A DNA stretch of 64,000 bases from Acetatifactor sp. Its GTDB lineage: Bacteria; Bacillota; Clostridia; Lachnospirales; Lachnospiraceae. Numbering within the stretch: the first letter of the stretch is position 1; every line of letters begins with the position of its first letter. Position numbers and translations under genes: made by a program. Positions 54,452 to 63,793 of this stretch are shown piece by piece. The stretch lies in assembly GCA_022511465.1 (NCBI GenBank), contig JAFLRM010000004.1, positions 1-64,000 on the forward strand, written 5' to 3'. Under the pieces are notes generated by a model. That model did no database searches and was not told the origin of the DNA. It worked only from the letters and a program-made list of their open reading frames with translations.

Positions 54452-56179
54452 ATGCCATTGATGGGTAGTTTATATATCGGAGCATCCGGATTACAGACAA
54501 GTCAAAGTGCGCTGAATACCACGGCGCACAATCTTACTAATGCGGGTACCACCGGCTACACCAGACAACAGGTGCAGTTGGGTACCAAGCGTTATATCAC
54601 TCTTTCCAAAAATCCCGAAATGGTTTCAAACAGACAATATGGTCTTGGTGTGTCTTATTCCAGAGTAAAGCAGATCAGAGATTACTTTTTGGATAAGACA
54701 TACCGGAAGGAATCCGGACGCAGCATGTTCTATGAGGTGAACACCAATATTTTGGAAGAGGTGGAGAGCCAGCTGGGCGAGTTGAACGGCGAGGCGTTTC
54801 AGGACACTATGGAAGATTTCTGGACGGCGGTTCAGGAGCTGTCGAAGGATCCCTGCAGCACTGTAACACAGGGAATGCTGGTGCAGAGAGCCTCCGAACT
54901 TGTCACACGGGCAACTGCGGTTTATGAGGGGTTGTCCAATTATCAGAATAATTTGAATACTCAGATTCAACAGCAGGTTGATAAGATCAATAGATATGGC
55001 AAACAGATCCTTGAGTTGAATGACCGCATCCGTGCGATCGAGAGCGGCGGTATTGAGCATGCGAACGACTTGAGGGACTTGAGGAACCAGATCCTTGACG
55101 AGTTGGCGGAGCTCACGGACATGACATGGAAAGAGGACGAAATGGGCAATGTCTCCGTACAGATCGAGGGTGTCGATTTTGTAAAGGGTGGCGTGTGCTA
55201 TGACATCGCTCTCCAGAGGGATGAGACCACCGGTTTCTATACTCCTTTCTGGCCCCAGAACGCCAAATACACCTATCAGGCGGACGGCAGCAAGAAATAC
55301 ATTATCGATGGTGCGGAGGTGTTCAACCTGTCCGTTGAGATTTCTTCCGACCTGAACACGGATATCGGCGGACTGAAAGCGATGGTTCTGGCAAGGGGCG
55401 ATCACAGGGCAGATTACACGGACATTGCGTATGGCAATTACGATAACATTTCCCAGTCCGTGCTTATGAATATTCAGGCGGAGTTTGATCAGATGATCCA
55501 CAACGTAGTGACCAGGATCAACGATATCCTGGCGGAGGCGGCCGGAGTGAAGACCGGGGATCTGACGTTGGCGGATGGCACAGTTCTTAAAAACGTCAGA
55601 TTTGCGCAGGATGAGCAGGGCGGTTACATGAGAGCAGAGGATGGAAGCCCCCTCCAGTTGTTCCAGAAGGCTACCACACCGGGATATGAGAAAGTGACGG
55701 GGGCCGACGGCAACGAGTACTGGGTCTACATCGAGGAGGATCCCACACAGCAGGACAGCCTCTACACCCTGAAAAATCTGGAGATCAATCAGGAATTGAT
55801 GCAGAAGCCTTCCACTTTGGGTTTTCGGCTTCCGGAAGGCTCGGAGGACAATGAGACCGTGGAGAAGTTGAAAGCCGCTTTTGAGGAAGAAATCTACACG
55901 CTGAACCCCAACGTGGAGAAGCGTACCACTTTCATTGATTACTACGACGATCTGGTGGCCCAGATAGCCAATTCCGGTTTTGTGTACCGCAGCATTTTTA
56001 CCAATCAGGAGACCACAGTGGAAGCGGCGTTCAACGCCAGAGAACAGGTGGTGGGCGTTTCCGACGACGAGGAGTTGTCCAACATGATCAAGTTCCAGAA
56101 CTCCTACAATGCCGCCAGCCGTTACATCAACGTGATCAGTGAGATGTTGGAGCACATCATCAACACATTGGGAGTATAA
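54452..56179 (+). CDS. flgK: Hook-associated protein 1 FlgK (first copy)
   Basis: 575 residues from ATG 54452 (GAGGTG seven bases before; ATG 54446 is too close). It joins hook and filament. N-terminal D0 part LYIGASGLQTSQSALNTTAHN and C-terminal FQNSYNAASRYINVISEMLEH are the axial-protein ends that form the helical bundle. A second, larger FlgK follows 15 bases downstream. Confidence 0.92.
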   Translation: MPLMGSLYIGASGLQTSQSALNTTAHNLTNAGTTGYTRQQVQLGTKRYITLSKNPEMVSNRQYGLGVSYSRVKQIRDYFLDKTYRKESGRSMFYEVNTNILEEVESQLGELNGEAFQDTMEDFWTAVQELSKDPCSTVTQGMLVQRASELVTRATAVYEGLSNYQNNLNTQIQQQVDKINRYGKQILELNDRIRAIESGGIEHANDLRDLRNQILDELAELTDMTWKEDEMGNVSVQIEGVDFVKGGVCYDIALQRDETTGFYTPFWPQNAKYTYQADGSKKYIIDGAEVFNLSVEISSDLNTDIGGLKAMVLARGDHRADYTDIAYGNYDNISQSVLMNIQAEFDQMIHNVVTRINDILAEAAGVKTGDLTLADGTVLKNVRFAQDEQGGYMRAEDGSPLQLFQKATTPGYEKVTGADGNEYWVYIEEDPTQQDSLYTLKNLEINQELMQKPSTLGFRLPEGSEDNETVEKLKAAFEEEIYTLNPNVEKRTTFIDYYDDLVAQIANSGFVYRSIFTNQETTVEAAFNAREQVVGVSDDEELSNMIKFQNSYNAASRYINVISEMLEHIINTLGV

Positions 56180-56194
56180 TGAGGAGGTAGCAGG

Positions 56195-58522
56195 ATGCCA
56201 TCACAATTTTTCGGATTAAATATTGCGTATAAGGGATTGCTGGCAGGCAATGCTGCTCTGAACACCACCTCCAACAACATCTCAAATGTCCAGACGGAGG
56301 GCTACAGCAGGCAGCAGGTGATACAGCAGGCGAGCAACGCGCTGCGTGTATTCCAGACCTATGGCTGCGCGGGTGCCGGCGTGGAGACTCTGGCAATCGA
56401 GCGCATCCGTGATGAATTTTACGACGGTAAGTTTTGGAATAATAACAGCAGAGTTGGCGAGTATAGTATGAAGCAGTACTATATGAGACAGATGGAGGAT
56501 TACTTTGATGACACCGGATTGAACGCCGGTTTTAAGAGCCTCTTTGACCAGCTCATGGTGACCGGACTTCAGGAATTGAAGAAGAACCCCGGAGATGCCA
56601 CCACCAGGGCCCAGTTTGTGGGCTTTGCGGACTCTCTGGCAGAATACTTTAACGGTCAGGCCGGCAATCTGGAAAAGATGCAGAAGGACGTCAATCAGGA
56701 GATCAAGCTGAAGGTAGATGAGATCAACTCTCTGGCAGCCGAGATCGCCAGCCTGAATAAGCAGATCAACACGGTTGAACTCTCCACCGGAGGTATGGCG
56801 AACGAGCTTCGCGACAGGCGTACCCTCCTGTTGGATCAACTCTCCCAGATCGTAGATATTGAAGTCAAAGAGTTTCCGATCATAGATGCCAACAATCCGG
56901 ACAGAGTGACGGGTGCAAACAACTTCACTGTCAAGATTGCCGGTGGGCAGCTTCTGGTGAACACCAACGAGTATCGTCGTCTGGAGTGTGTAGCCAGAAA
57001 AGATTACGAGAAGGTGAACCAGACAGATATCGATGGTCTGTATGATATCTACTGGCAGGACGGTCAGGAGTTCAAGCTGGAGAATGCAGCCATGGGCGGT
57101 GCCCTGAGAGGCTTGGTGGAGATGCGCGACGGCAACAACGGCGAGTATTTCCATGGAACGGTCACCGGTGTGGGCACCAAAGACGGGCATGATACCGTGA
57201 CCATCGAAGTGGGCTTGGAGTATCTTAAGGACCTGAACAAGTGTAATCTGTCAGATCAGGGTGGCATCATCAATCTGGGCAACCGCGAATTCTATTACGA
57301 TTCATGGGAGTACACCATCAGCTACGACGAGGACGGCAACCCTGTTTACTCCTATACCTTTACCCTGTCGGACAGCGAGAAGAATTCTCAGCGTCTGACC
57401 AATGACCGCGTGGGAATGGATGCCAGCATCGGTTCCGGCATAAAGTATCAGGGTATTCCTTATTATATGAGTCAGATGAACGAGTGGGTGAGAACTTTCG
57501 CCCAGAAGTTCAATGATATATTGAAGAGCGGCTTTACCGCGGAGAATGAACCCGGTATCAATATGTTCGTGGGAGATTGGCTTGCGGATGACGGACAATA
57601 TATGTTCCCGGACGGCACCAGATATGACTGGTACTACGGGCTGACCGCAGAGGAAGCATTGGAGAAAGAGATCAACCGGATATATGATGATCTGTATCGA
57701 ACAACATTAGCAGGCATTAAGGACACCTATGATCCCACTGACCCGAAGTATGCTGCTGCGGGTGACGAAGCGTATGACAAAGCAGCAGCTGCGTATCCGA
57801 TTGATAAAGAGAAAAAGAAAATATTTGATGAACTCAAGGCGGAGTATGAAGCCAAGGGCGGTAAAGTAGATGAGAATGGTATAGCAGATGACGGGACTAA
57901 TCTTTATGATGAGGCCGCTAAGCAAGCTGAGGATAAGAAAAAAGCTGCAGCAGAAGCTGCCAAACAGGATGCTATAGATGAGGCTATGCTGGCAGATGCG
58001 CGTGTTGAGATACAGAGTCAGCTGGACAGTCTTCGGCAGCAAGCGGAGGCAGATGCGAAAGCGGCATTTGGTGAATTGACAGTAAGCTCAACCACTGACA
58101 GCTACTATCAGCTGACAGCCAAGAATTTTGCAATACTGGCTTCCATGCTCGACGATCCCAAGCTGCTGGCCACCAAGTTCTTGGGTGGTGATGGCGTAGA
58201 GCAGGATGACCTGATCGATGCGTTGAACGATATGGCTTTCGACAAGACCAAGATGAGTTTCAGAGGCGCTTCCGCTTCCGAGTTTTTACAGTGTATTCTG
58301 ACGGATGTAGCGTTAAACGCTTCCAGCGCGAACCTGTTCTATGAGAGCTACTGCAATATCTCCAGCACCATCGACACCCAGAGAATTTCCATCTCCGGTG
58401 TGGACGAGGACGAGGAGGCCGTGAACATGGTCAAATACCAGAACGCATACAATCTGGCGGCTAAGATGATCCAGACGCTGACAGAAGTTTACGATAAGCT
58501 GATATTGGATACTGGTGTATAA
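56195..58522 (+). CDS. flgK: Second FlgK-type hook-associated protein with large insert
   Basis: 775 residues, much longer than the first copy. Ends are canonical (IAYKGLLAGNAALNTTSNN; YQNAYNLAAKMIQTLTEVYDKL). Between about residues 505 and 635 lies a lysine- and alanine-rich helical insert (EKKKIFDELKAEYEAKGG; EDKKKAAAEAAKQDA) with AT-richer codon use than its surroundings, so it looks like a later insertion in the surface-exposed domain. AGGAGG lies seven bases before the ATG. Whether both FlgK proteins form separate rings at the junction is not known. Confidence 0.88.
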   Translation: MPSQFFGLNIAYKGLLAGNAALNTTSNNISNVQTEGYSRQQVIQQASNALRVFQTYGCAGAGVETLAIERIRDEFYDGKFWNNNSRVGEYSMKQYYMRQMEDYFDDTGLNAGFKSLFDQLMVTGLQELKKNPGDATTRAQFVGFADSLAEYFNGQAGNLEKMQKDVNQEIKLKVDEINSLAAEIASLNKQINTVELSTGGMANELRDRRTLLLDQLSQIVDIEVKEFPIIDANNPDRVTGANNFTVKIAGGQLLVNTNEYRRLECVARKDYEKVNQTDIDGLYDIYWQDGQEFKLENAAMGGALRGLVEMRDGNNGEYFHGTVTGVGTKDGHDTVTIEVGLEYLKDLNKCNLSDQGGIINLGNREFYYDSWEYTISYDEDGNPVYSYTFTLSDSEKNSQRLTNDRVGMDASIGSGIKYQGIPYYMSQMNEWVRTFAQKFNDILKSGFTAENEPGINMFVGDWLADDGQYMFPDGTRYDWYYGLTAEEALEKEINRIYDDLYRTTLAGIKDTYDPTDPKYAAAGDEAYDKAAAAYPIDKEKKKIFDELKAEYEAKGGKVDENGIADDGTNLYDEAAKQAEDKKKAAAEAAKQDAIDEAMLADARVEIQSQLDSLRQQAEADAKAAFGELTVSSTTDSYYQLTAKNFAILASMLDDPKLLATKFLGGDGVEQDDLIDALNDMAFDKTKMSFRGASASEFLQCILTDVALNASSANLFYESYCNISSTIDTQRISISGVDEDEEAVNMVKYQNAYNLAAKMIQTLTEVYDKLILDTGV

Positions 58523-58544
58523 GGAAACAATGAGGTGACGTAGA

Positions 58545-60185
58545 ATGAGAATTACGAACAAGATCATGCAGAAAAACAATCTGTCCAACATCAATACCAA
58601 CAAGATCTATCAGGATAGGCTGTCCACACAGATGTCCACACAGAAGAAGGTCAACAGGCCCTCCGACGATCCTGTGGTAGCGATCCGTGCACTTCGCCTG
58701 CGCAGCAGCGTGACGGAGATCACACAGTACTACAGCAAAAATATTGCGGATGCAGATTCTTGGCTTACGGTGACGGAGCAGGCTTTAAAGAATCTGGCGG
58801 AGGTTGTCACCAGCCTGAAGACCGAGGCGACCAAAGGCTCTAACGGCGATCTGGAGGCGAAGGACAGAGAGGTGATCTTGGAGCAGATGAAAGCGTTGGC
58901 CAATGAAATTTATTCCACCGGCGACGCTGATTATGCAGGACGCTATGTGTTCGGCGGATACCGCACAAATACTTCTCTCCGCTTCCCGTCGGATACCAAG
59001 AGGCATTATGAGATCACGGAGCAGCTGGATAAAAGCATTATCGACGAGGTTACCCACATTGTGACCCACAAGACAGGTGCAGATGGCAAGCCCACGGATG
59101 ATATTTTAGACTGGAATGACAGCAATTTTGATTCCGATGAAATGGACTTTAATGACACAGAAATTGACGCAGTGTCCTGTCACCGTATCCGTCTGGCCTA
59201 CAACGGCTGTCTTGATGTTGGCGCGGATGGTAAACCGGCAAATCCTTCCATCACTTTCCTACATAGGAATGATGACGGAACCTATGATCAGCCTCCGGTG
59301 GAATGGTCGGTTGAAAACGGGGTGATCCAGACGGTTCACTCCTACGAAGATCCTTATTCTATGGCAGCCAAAGATCCGGATGCTGTCATCTATGTGCCGG
59401 AGACCGGTGAGATCCTGCTTGGCGCCAACCGCTATGAGGAGCTGGCGAAGACAAAGGACGATCCCACTACCTCGGGGGACGAGGGCGAGATCCGAGTTAC
59501 CTATCAGAAGGACGAGTGGGAGGACGGAGATTTGCGTCCCGAGCACTATTTCTACTGCAAGAGTACAGAGTTTGATAAGGATGGGAATCTTGATTCTTCT
59601 ACGGAGCTTGAATATAATCCCACATACCTTGAGGGTAATCCCGAGAGGCAGGCGATCGAGTACGATGTAGGTTTCAACCAGACCATCCGTATCAACTCCA
59701 CCGCAGACCAGTGCTTTAAGCACGGCGTGGGCAGAGAGGTGGATGACCTGGTGGCAGCGATGCAGGAGGTACTGGACATCGAGGCGGTGAAAAATAAGAT
59801 CGAGAAAGCACTCGAGGGAACCGCCGATGATGAGGTGGAGAAGAAGACGAGACTGCAGAATCAGCTGGATGCCGTGAACAAGGCGTGGACTCTGTCCAAG
59901 AATAAGTGTCAGAGAATGTTTGAGGGTGCGATTACTGAGTTTCAGAATTATTTGGATCAGGCAAACCTGGCGATCACCAACAACGGCACACTGAGCAAGA
60001 AACTGGAGCTGATCGACAGCCGTATGCAGAACCAGAAGACTACCTTTGAGACCTTAAAGAGTGAAAACGAGGATGTTGTCATTGAGGAGGTGGCCGTTCA
60101 GCTGACCAGTGCGGAGTTGACCTACGAGGCAGCCCTGATGGCAACCGGCAAAGTGATGCAGACCTCTTTGCTGAACTTCATTTAA
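58545..60185 (+). CDS. flgL: Hook-associated protein 3 FlgL, enlarged
   Basis: 546 residues against about 300 in most bacteria. It forms the second junction ring under the filament. The flagellin-type N-terminus (MRITNKIMQKNNLSNINTN, KKVNRPSDDPVVAIRALRL) and C-terminus (SAELTYEAALMATGKVMQTSLLNFI in part) are canonical; the extra 240 or so residues (about 140-400) form a charged, beta-rich external domain. GAGGTG precedes the ATG. Confidence 0.9.
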   Translation: MRITNKIMQKNNLSNINTNKIYQDRLSTQMSTQKKVNRPSDDPVVAIRALRLRSSVTEITQYYSKNIADADSWLTVTEQALKNLAEVVTSLKTEATKGSNGDLEAKDREVILEQMKALANEIYSTGDADYAGRYVFGGYRTNTSLRFPSDTKRHYEITEQLDKSIIDEVTHIVTHKTGADGKPTDDILDWNDSNFDSDEMDFNDTEIDAVSCHRIRLAYNGCLDVGADGKPANPSITFLHRNDDGTYDQPPVEWSVENGVIQTVHSYEDPYSMAAKDPDAVIYVPETGEILLGANRYEELAKTKDDPTTSGDEGEIRVTYQKDEWEDGDLRPEHYFYCKSTEFDKDGNLDSSTELEYNPTYLEGNPERQAIEYDVGFNQTIRINSTADQCFKHGVGREVDDLVAAMQEVLDIEAVKNKIEKALEGTADDEVEKKTRLQNQLDAVNKAWTLSKNKCQRMFEGAITEFQNYLDQANLAITNNGTLSKKLELIDSRMQNQKTTFETLKSENEDVVIEEVAVQLTSAELTYEAALMATGKVMQTSLLNFI

Positions 60186-60212
60186 CCGCGCGGCGGCGCA
60201 GATAGGAGTCCT

Positions 60213-60671
60213 ATGAAGATTAAGACAAGAATTTTTGGAGAGATCGAAATTGCAGATGAGAAGATCATTACTTTTGAGAACGGTATTATCGGTTTTCCGG
60301 ATCTGAAGCGCTTTGCCCTGCTCCACGACGAGGATCAGGGTGATGAGGCCGGGATCCGTTTCCTGCAGTCCTTTGACGAACCCGCGTTTGCGATGCCCGT
60401 GATGGAACCTCTTATAGTCAAGCCGGATTATGATCCCGAGGTGGAAGATGAATTGCTCGCCTGCGTAGGCAACCTGACACAGGATAATCTGATCGTATTG
60501 GTCACCGTAACGGTGCCCTCCGACCTGACGAAGATGAGTGTGAATCTTCAGGGGCCGATCATCATCAATGCAGAAGAGAAAAAGGGATGCCAGCTCATTG
60601 TGGAGAACAGTGATTATCCGGTAAAATTCCCTATCTACGACATCCTTCAGTCCAGAAAGGGAGGTGAGTAG
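60213..60671 (+). CDS. fliW: Flagellar assembly factor FliW
   Basis: 152 residues. FliW binds flagellin and CsrA; when flagellin is exported, free FliW takes CsrA away from its RNA. FENGIIGFPDLKRFALL and the final YPVKFPIYD are family patterns. Its stop is one base before the csrA start, so the two antagonists are made together. AGGAG stands only four bases before the ATG. Confidence 0.95.
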   Translation: MKIKTRIFGEIEIADEKIITFENGIIGFPDLKRFALLHDEDQGDEAGIRFLQSFDEPAFAMPVMEPLIVKPDYDPEVEDELLACVGNLTQDNLIVLVTVTVPSDLTKMSVNLQGPIIINAEEKKGCQLIVENSDYPVKFPIYDILQSRKGGE

Positions 60672-60672
60672 G

Positions 60673-60891
60673 ATGCTGGCATTATCCAGAAAAAAGAACG
60701 AGGCCATCATCATCAACAACAATGTGGAGGTGACGATCCTGGAGGTGAAGGGCGATCAGGTGAAGATTGGCATCTCTGCTCCCAGAGAAGTCTCCATATA
60801 TCGAAAAGAAGTATATTTGCAGATCCAGGAGGCCAACAAAGAATCCATCAATGTAGAAGGAATGGATGCACTCAAAAATTTCTTAGGGTAG
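60673..60891 (+). CDS. csrA: Carbon storage regulator CsrA
   Basis: 72 residues from ATG 60673, with GGGAGG eight bases before it; GTG 60664 lies too close to that site. LALSRKKNEAIIINNNVEVTI, KIGISAPREVSIYRKEVY give the RNA-binding strands, with the key R near 44. It represses flagellin-type mRNAs by binding GGA in hairpin loops. The stop codon is part of the terminator stem at 60884. Confidence 0.96.
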   Translation: MLALSRKKNEAIIINNNVEVTILEVKGDQVKIGISAPREVSIYRKEVYLQIQEANKESINVEGMDALKNFLG

Positions 60892-60918
60892 TTTTTTGAC
60901 TACCCTATTAATTTTTTT
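60884..60918 (+). terminator. Terminator overlapping the csrA stop
   Basis: TAGGGTAG (60884-60891) pairs with CTACCCTA (60900-60907), then TTAATTTTTTT. Its T tract overlaps the -35 of the next sigma-28 promoter. Confidence 0.88.
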
Positions 60919-60935
60919 CTTAACATTGCCGATAA
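60909..60935 (+). promoter_or_regulatory. Sigma-28 promoter of flaG-fliD-fliS
   Basis: TAAT (60909-60912), 15 bases, GCCGATAA (60928-60935). The -10 equals that of the flgM promoter; the -35 differs by one base from TAAA. Confidence 0.75.
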
Positions 60936-60982
60936 AAGACATAGAAACCAGAATTAAGCTTTGCGGACACATATTAATGAAT

Positions 60983-61019
60983 GGTGTCGAAGGAAGGCAC
61001 CAAATCTCACACGGAGGTG
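60983..61019 (+). promoter_or_regulatory. Candidate CsrA-binding leader before flaG
   Basis: GGTGTC/GGCACC (60983-60988 with 60996-61001) forms a hairpin whose 7-base loop shows GGA (60992-60994). A second GGA lies in ACACGGAGG, the ribosome site of flaG (61013-61015). This two-site layout matches the CsrA-controlled hag leader of Bacillus. Binding itself is inferred. Confidence 0.6.
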
Positions 61020-61026
61020 ATTGAAA

Positions 61027-61461
61027 ATGGCAATCGAACCATTAGGGAGTGTAATGACTATTCAGGCGCAGGGGAGCGTAGCGCCGAAACCTGTTGTTCA
61101 GGAGAGGACAGCAGAGAACTACACCAACACAAACGTTGAGCCGGCGGAGAAGATCGACCGTACGACCGGCGTGGTGGAGAATGCTCAGGGGAAAGGTGCG
61201 GCGGACAGTTCTCAGCAGGAGAATGAGAAACAGCTCATGACCAACGAGCAGATCAAAAAGGGCGTGGAGCAGCTGAATAAACGTATGGCCGCACATTCCG
61301 AGGCAATCTTTGGGATTCATGAGGAGACGAACCGCGTGATGATCAAAATTGTGGATAAGGATACCAAGAAGGTCTTAAAGGAGCTTCCTCCCGAGAAGAC
61401 TTTAGATATGATTGCCAAGGTTTGGGAGATAGCAGGTATCCTCATAGATGAGAAGAGATAG
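61027..61461 (+). CDS. flaG: FlaG-family flagellar protein
   Basis: 144 residues from ATG 61027 (GGAGG nine bases before; TTG 61021 is too close). N-terminal half disordered; C-terminal FlaG domain with IHEETNRVMIKIVDKDTKKV and LPPEKTLDMIAKV. FlaG influences filament length and stability. It starts the transcript whose leader carries the CsrA-type sites; fliD follows 12 bases on. Confidence 0.9.
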   Translation: MAIEPLGSVMTIQAQGSVAPKPVVQERTAENYTNTNVEPAEKIDRTTGVVENAQGKGAADSSQQENEKQLMTNEQIKKGVEQLNKRMAAHSEAIFGIHEETNRVMIKIVDKDTKKVLKELPPEKTLDMIAKVWEIAGILIDEKR

Positions 61462-61473
61462 GAGGACAAAATT

Positions 61474-63357
61474 ATGCCCATGAGATTAACAGGCCTTATG
61501 TCCGGTCTGGATACCGACAGTGTGATCCAGGAGCTTGTGATGGCGAAACGGACAAAGGTGGATAATGCTAAGAAGGCGCAGACCAAGCTGGAGTGGAAGA
61601 CGGATGTATGGAAGGATCTGAATTCTAAGCTGAAGAGCTTCCAGAGCAAGCTGAATAATCTGCGCTTTACTGGCGATTATATGAAGAAGACTACCAAGGT
61701 GTCCAATTCTGGCGTGGTGAGCGTTCTCACCGGCGACACCGCAGTGAACAGCGTACAGACTCTGAAGATCGGACAGTTGGCTAAGACTGCTTATCTTACC
61801 GGCGGTAAGATGGCAGGAAATGTAACTGCGCTCACCAATATGCAGAATCTGGGATTGAAATCCACGAAAGCGTCCCTTACCGGTGGGAAGATAACCCTGT
61901 CGGACGGCAGTGATGTTACCAAAGACACCAAATTGAGTGAGTTGGGCATCGAAGACGGCACCACTTTCACGGTGACAAGAGGCGACGGCACTGAAAAAGA
62001 GGTTACGCTTCTGGCAGACGAAACCCTCGGAGAATTAGCAGCCAGATTTAAGGAGGCCGCTGGTCCGACTGCAACTTTTAAGGATGGCGTGTTTTCTCTC
62101 AACGCATTTGGTGCTGGTTCGGCTGCTGACTTTACCATCTCTGCGAGCGATGACAAGGGGCAGGCAGCTCTGAATGCATTGGGACTGAGCGAAGAGAGCG
62201 GCGCAGTCAAAGTGGACGGCGAGGATGCAAAGGCTAACTTCACCCTAACCAAGGGCGACGGTACCAAGGTGGATATTACTCTTACCGAGAGAAGCACCAT
62301 CTCCGATCTGATGAATCAGCTGAAGGACGCCGGTCTGAATGTGAACTTTGACACTAACCAGAAGCGCCTCTTTATCGTTGCACAGGAATCCGGTGCGGCT
62401 GCTGACTTTACTATCTCTGCGGCTGAAGGTGACGAGGACAGCCAGAAGATTCTGAATGCTTTGGGATTGGCTTCGGCTCCCGAGGGAGAACTGTCGGAGG
62501 AGGAGAAGGAGAAGTATGCCACCAAGATAGATGGACAGGATGCTGTGATCTACCTGAATGGCGCTCGTTTCAGCAACAGCAACAATACTTTTGAGATCAA
62601 CGGGTTGACTATTACCGCTCTGGCGGAGACCGACGAGACCATCACGCTGACCACCGATGTGGACACCGATGGTATCTACGATATGATCAAAGATTTCATC
62701 AAGTCGTACAGTGAGCTCATCAACGAGATGGATAAACTGTACAATGCTGACTCTGCTAAGGGCTATGAGCCTCTGACCGATGATGAGAAAGAGGGGATGT
62801 CCGACAGGGAGATTGAAGAGTGGGAGAAGAAGATCAAGGATTCCCTGCTTCGCCGCGATGAGGATCTGTACAGCGTGAACAGCTGGATGCAGAGGATCAT
62901 GTCGCAGGGTGTGTCGGTCAACGGCAAGGTGATGTATCTGAGCGACTTTGGCATCAACACGAAGGGATATTTTGAGGCGGATGATAATGAGCGTCATGCT
63001 TACCACATCTACGGTGATGAGGATGGCGATTACGTTGATAAGACCAACGATCTGAAAGAAATGATCGCCACCGATCCGGATACGGTTGTATCCTTCTTCA
63101 CGCAGTTGACACAGAATTTGTACAGCAAGATGAGTGAACTGTCAAAGTCCGTGGAAGGTTACCGTACTTTCGGCAATTTCTACGACGACAAGAAGATGAA
63201 GTCGGATTATGATGGCTACACCAGCAAGATCAAAGATTTGGAGAAGAAGCTCACTGCCTACGAGGATAAGTGGTACAACAAGTTCGCTCAGATGGAGAGC
63301 GCGATGGCAAAGCTGCAGGAACGCTCGAGTTCCATCACCAGTCTGCTGGGTGGCTGA
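61474..63357 (+). CDS. fliD: Filament cap protein FliD
   Basis: 627 residues. It caps the filament and folds incoming flagellin. N-terminus LTGLMSGLDTDSVIQELV and the C-terminal coiled coil (about 560-620) are typical. The middle holds two copies of a flagellin-IN-like unit (about 165-238 and 256-332), each running from a GDGT motif to AADFTIS and LNALGL, which makes the protein longer than usual. AGGAGG precedes the ATG. Confidence 0.93.
   Translation: MPMRLTGLMSGLDTDSVIQELVMAKRTKVDNAKKAQTKLEWKTDVWKDLNSKLKSFQSKLNNLRFTGDYMKKTTKVSNSGVVSVLTGDTAVNSVQTLKIGQLAKTAYLTGGKMAGNVTALTNMQNLGLKSTKASLTGGKITLSDGSDVTKDTKLSELGIEDGTTFTVTRGDGTEKEVTLLADETLGELAARFKEAAGPTATFKDGVFSLNAFGAGSAADFTISASDDKGQAALNALGLSEESGAVKVDGEDAKANFTLTKGDGTKVDITLTERSTISDLMNQLKDAGLNVNFDTNQKRLFIVAQESGAAADFTISAAEGDEDSQKILNALGLASAPEGELSEEEKEKYATKIDGQDAVIYLNGARFSNSNNTFEINGLTITALAETDETITLTTDVDTDGIYDMIKDFIKSYSELINEMDKLYNADSAKGYEPLTDDEKEGMSDREIEEWEKKIKDSLLRRDEDLYSVNSWMQRIMSQGVSVNGKVMYLSDFGINTKGYFEADDNERHAYHIYGDEDGDYVDKTNDLKEMIATDPDTVVSFFTQLTQNLYSKMSELSKSVEGYRTFGNFYDDKKMKSDYDGYTSKIKDLEKKLTAYEDKWYNKFAQMESAMAKLQERSSSITSLLGG
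61966..62470 (+). repeat. Internal duplication in fliD
   Basis: Two units (about 61966-62190 and 62240-62470) encode similar protein. The stretch around 62119-62145 and that around 62395-62421 are nearly identical in DNA, which suggests recent copying or gene conversion. Confidence 0.75.
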
Positions 63358-63406
63358 CGACAAAAGTAGATAAGTTTTACATGCGGAGACAACATGGAGG
63401 TTGAAT

Positions 63407-63793
63407 ATGCCGTTACCTAATGCTTATACTCAATATAATCGTAACAAAGTGCTGACGGCCAGCCCCGCCGAGTTGACACTGATGCTCTACGATGGAGCGA
63501 TCAAGTTTTGCAACATGGGGATCATGGCGATCGAGCAAAAGGATATCCAGAAGGCACATGATAATATCATTAAGGCACAGAAGATCATCGATTATTTTAG
63601 ACAGACGCTTGATATGAGTTATCCCGTTGCAGAGGACTTTGACAGAGTTTATGAGTATATTGGACGGCGGCTGGTAGAGGCGAATGTGAAGAAAGATGCA
63701 GAGATCCTGCAGGAAGCGCGGGATCACCTGAATACCATGCGCGAAACTTGGAAAGAAGTTATGAAGAAAAACAGAGAACAGGGTAGTGATTGA
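63407..63793 (+). CDS. fliS: Flagellin export chaperone FliS
   Basis: 128 residues from ATG 63407 (GGAGG six bases before; TTG 63401 is too close). Helical bundle with NAYTQYNRNKVLTASPAELTLMLYDGAIKF, in part, the family start that closes the flagellin-binding groove. It keeps flagellin unfolded for export and also meets FliW. The next gene overlaps its stop by one base. Confidence 0.95.
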   Translation: MPLPNAYTQYNRNKVLTASPAELTLMLYDGAIKFCNMGIMAIEQKDIQKAHDNIIKAQKIIDYFRQTLDMSYPVAEDFDRVYEYIGRRLVEANVKKDAEILQEARDHLNTMRETWKEVMKKNREQGSD

